Positions 62,532-64,000 of a stretch of 64,000 bases of DNA are shown here, piece after piece; the stretch's first letter is position 1, and each line of letters begins with the position of its first letter. The stretch is from Spirosoma sordidisoli. GTDB lineage: Bacteria > Bacteroidota > Bacteroidia > Cytophagales > Spirosomataceae. The stretch covers positions 186,001 through 250,000 of the forward strand of contig NZ_SBLB01000003.1 in assembly GCF_004138325.1 (NCBI RefSeq), written 5' to 3'. The translations under genes were made by a program, and so were the position numbers. Under the pieces are notes generated by a model, which was given only the letters and a program-made list of their open reading frames with translations, was not told where the DNA came from and did not search any database.

Positions 62532-64000
62532 ATGGACCCATTTCAGATTCAGAAACCCCCCACGCAGTTTGACGTAGCCATTGTTGGTTCCGGCGCCGGG
62601 GGGGGGATGGCGGCTTACACACTGGCAAAAGCCGGGGCAAAAGTCGTGCTTCTCGAAGCCGGTGGCTATTATGATCCTGCCGACCCCAAGTATATTACCC
62701 AGCTGAAATGGCCATGGGAATCGCCCCGGCGGGGGGCTGGTACTACGCGGGCATTCGGTGATTTCGATGCTGCCTGGGGCGGCTGGGATATTGAAGGCGA
62801 ACCGTATACCACCGCCAAGGGCACCGAGTTTCACTGGTTTCGGTCGCGCATGCTCGGCGGCCGGACCAACCACTGGGGGCGTATCTCACTCCGGTTCGGT
62901 CCCGATGATTTCCGGCGTAAAAGTATGACCGGCGTTGGTCAGGACTGGCCCATCGGCTACGATGATCTGAAACCGTTTTACGACCGGGTCGATCGGCTTA
63001 TCGGCGTGTTCGGCTCGGTCGAGAATTTTCCGAACGAGCCCGACGGTATCTTCCTGCCCGCCCCCAAACCCCGGCTCCACGAGCTGATGATCCGGAAGGG
63101 AGCCCGCAGTATCGGTATCCCGGTCATTCCGTCGCGGCTGTCGATGCTGACCAAACCCATCAACGATGAGCGGGGGTCCTGTTTTTACTGTGCGCAGTGT
63201 GGTCGCGGTTGTCAGGCCTATGCCGACTTCTCGTCGTCGTCGGTGCTGGTAAAACCGGCCATGAAAACCGGGAATGTTACCCTGATCAACGGGGCCATGG
63301 TCCGCGAAGTGATCACCGACCCGGCCACGGGCCTGTGTACGGGCGTGAGCTACGTCGATACCCAGACGCTGCAGGAAGTGACCATCAAGGCCAAATCGGT
63401 GGTTCTGGCGGCCAGTGCGGGCGAAACGGCCCGGTTGCTGCTGAACTCCAAGTCGAGCCGGTTCCCGACGGGGCTGGCCAACAGCAGTGGGGTGGTCGGT
63501 AAATACATCAACGACTCGACCGGGGCCAGCCGTTCGGCGTTCGTACCGGCGCTGATGGATCGGAAGCGCTATAACGAAGACGGCGTAGGGGGTATGCACG
63601 TGTTTACGCCCTGGTGGCTGGATAACAAGAAGCTGGACTTCCCAAGGGGGTACCATATCGAATACTGGGGCGGCATGGGGATGCCTGCCTATGGGTTCGG
63701 CTGGGGCGTTGAAGCGCTGAACGGTATGATTGCCGCCCGCGACGGCAGCAAGAAGCCGGGTGGCGGGTACGGTGCCGGGCTGAAGGATGACTACCGCCGG
63801 TTCTACGGCGCCTATGTCGGCATGGCCGGTCGGGGCGAGCCGGTGCCGCTCGAAAGCAACTACTGCGAAATTGATCCCAACGTGGTAGACAAATACGGGA
63901 TTCCCGTGCTGCGGTTCAACTACAAATGGTCTGATTATGAAGTGAAGCAGGCCAAACACATGCAGGATACCTTCGAGGAAATTATCCACTCGATGGGGGG
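62532..64000 (+). CDS. GMC-family flavin oxidoreductase with CxxCxxCxxxC motif (3' end off window)
   Basis: An FAD-dependent glucose-methanol-choline family oxidoreductase; about 489 residues are visible and the C-terminus lies beyond the right edge. FAD-binding VAIVGSGAGGGMAAYTLAKAGAKVVLLEAGG is at 15-45, then the family segment RSRMLGGRTNHWGRISLR. A Cys cluster C217-FY-C220-AQ-C223-GRG-C227 is unusual for standard GMC enzymes and occurs in the sugar/gluconate dehydrogenase-like subgroup, where a cofactor link is suspected. VVLAASAGETARLLLNSKS is the second FAD contact. No signal peptide. It is transcribed away from the DUF4142 gene. Confidence 0.85.
   Translation, partial: MDPFQIQKPPTQFDVAIVGSGAGGGMAAYTLAKAGAKVVLLEAGGYYDPADPKYITQLKWPWESPRRGAGTTRAFGDFDAAWGGWDIEGEPYTTAKGTEFHWFRSRMLGGRTNHWGRISLRFGPDDFRRKSMTGVGQDWPIGYDDLKPFYDRVDRLIGVFGSVENFPNEPDGIFLPAPKPRLHELMIRKGARSIGIPVIPSRLSMLTKPINDERGSCFYCAQCGRGCQAYADFSSSSVLVKPAMKTGNVTLINGAMVREVITDPATGLCTGVSYVDTQTLQEVTIKAKSVVLAASAGETARLLLNSKSSRFPTGLANSSGVVGKYINDSTGASRSAFVPALMDRKRYNEDGVGGMHVFTPWWLDNKKLDFPRGYHIEYWGGMGMPAYGFGWGVEALNGMIAARDGSKKPGGGYGAGLKDDYRRFYGAYVGMAGRGEPVPLESNYCEIDPNVVDKYGIPVLRFNYKWSDYEVKQAKHMQDTFEEIIHSMG

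Noticed and set aside
62886..63989. A 367-codon open frame antisense to the GMC gene
   Set aside because: The plus strand has strong GMC motifs through the whole region.

Overview
The window comes from a member of the Bacteroidota, most likely order Cytophagales (Spirosoma/Larkinella/Rudanella-type). The evidence is a SusC/SusD pair, TonB-dependent transport, menaquinone genes, a Wzi-family outer-membrane protein, a TPR/PD40/OmpA protein with PorE-like architecture, and promoter boxes of the Bacteroidota type (TAnnTTTG at -7) instead of E. coli-type -10 boxes. GC is high for the phylum (roughly 55-58% by eye). Coding density is about 90%. I found no rRNA, tRNA, CRISPR array, transposase or prophage gene.

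Layout. 1-2.9 kb: menaquinone genes menE (cut by the left edge) and menB, with a Rieske lipoprotein and a DUF2452 protein between them. 2.9-6 kb: minus-strand PPC/DUF296 protein, GRP/RhaT-type transporter and a cytosolic histidine kinase. 6.2-14.8 kb: an exported class V aminotransferase-fold protein, a two-gene ABC exporter, a TonB receptor, an isochorismatase-fold hydrolase, a DEAD-box helicase and a secreted protein of unknown function. 14.9-22.6 kb: two exported amidohydrolases in tandem, a DUF2071 protein, a polytopic membrane protein and an M23/LysM endopeptidase. 22.7-29.1 kb: trxB, a TPR-PD40-OmpA protein overlapping queE, then hisG-hisD. 29.07-29.75 kb: six tandem copies of a 117-119 bp palindrome-bearing repeat. 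29.8-37.2 kb: a peptide-deformylase-like protein, CAP lipoprotein, ECF sigma factor, Wzi protein, DinB, EVE, a SAM methyltransferase and a TPR lipoprotein. 37.3-44.3 kb: the translation block thrS-infC-rpmI-rplT, a NuiA-type nuclease inhibitor, a DUF937 protein and dnaK. 44.3-61.7 kb: the most distinctive region, below. 61.8-64 kb: a DUF4142 lipoprotein and a GMC oxidoreductase cut by the right edge.

The 44.3-61.7 kb region has ten minus-strand genes: exported thioredoxin-fold protein, SusC, SusD, RimK-like ATP-grasp, LLM flavin monooxygenase, exported M14 carboxypeptidase, APC permease, exported M28 aminopeptidase, second APC permease and second LLM monooxygenase. A four-cysteine Rrf2 regulator is transcribed divergently from the upstream end. 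It reads as an outer-membrane uptake, periplasmic peptide trimming, amino-acid import and intracellular flavin-dependent oxidation pathway. I propose scavenging of a sulfur-containing (possibly sulfonated) peptide or amino acid under Rrf2 control. The gene families are well supported; the substrate and the pathway are inference. A probable internal promoter suggests two transcription units.

Several start codons are non-ATG (GTG or TTG), and I corrected several over-extended starts using family N-termini, signal peptides or promoter position. Promoter, operator and terminator calls come from pattern reading only.
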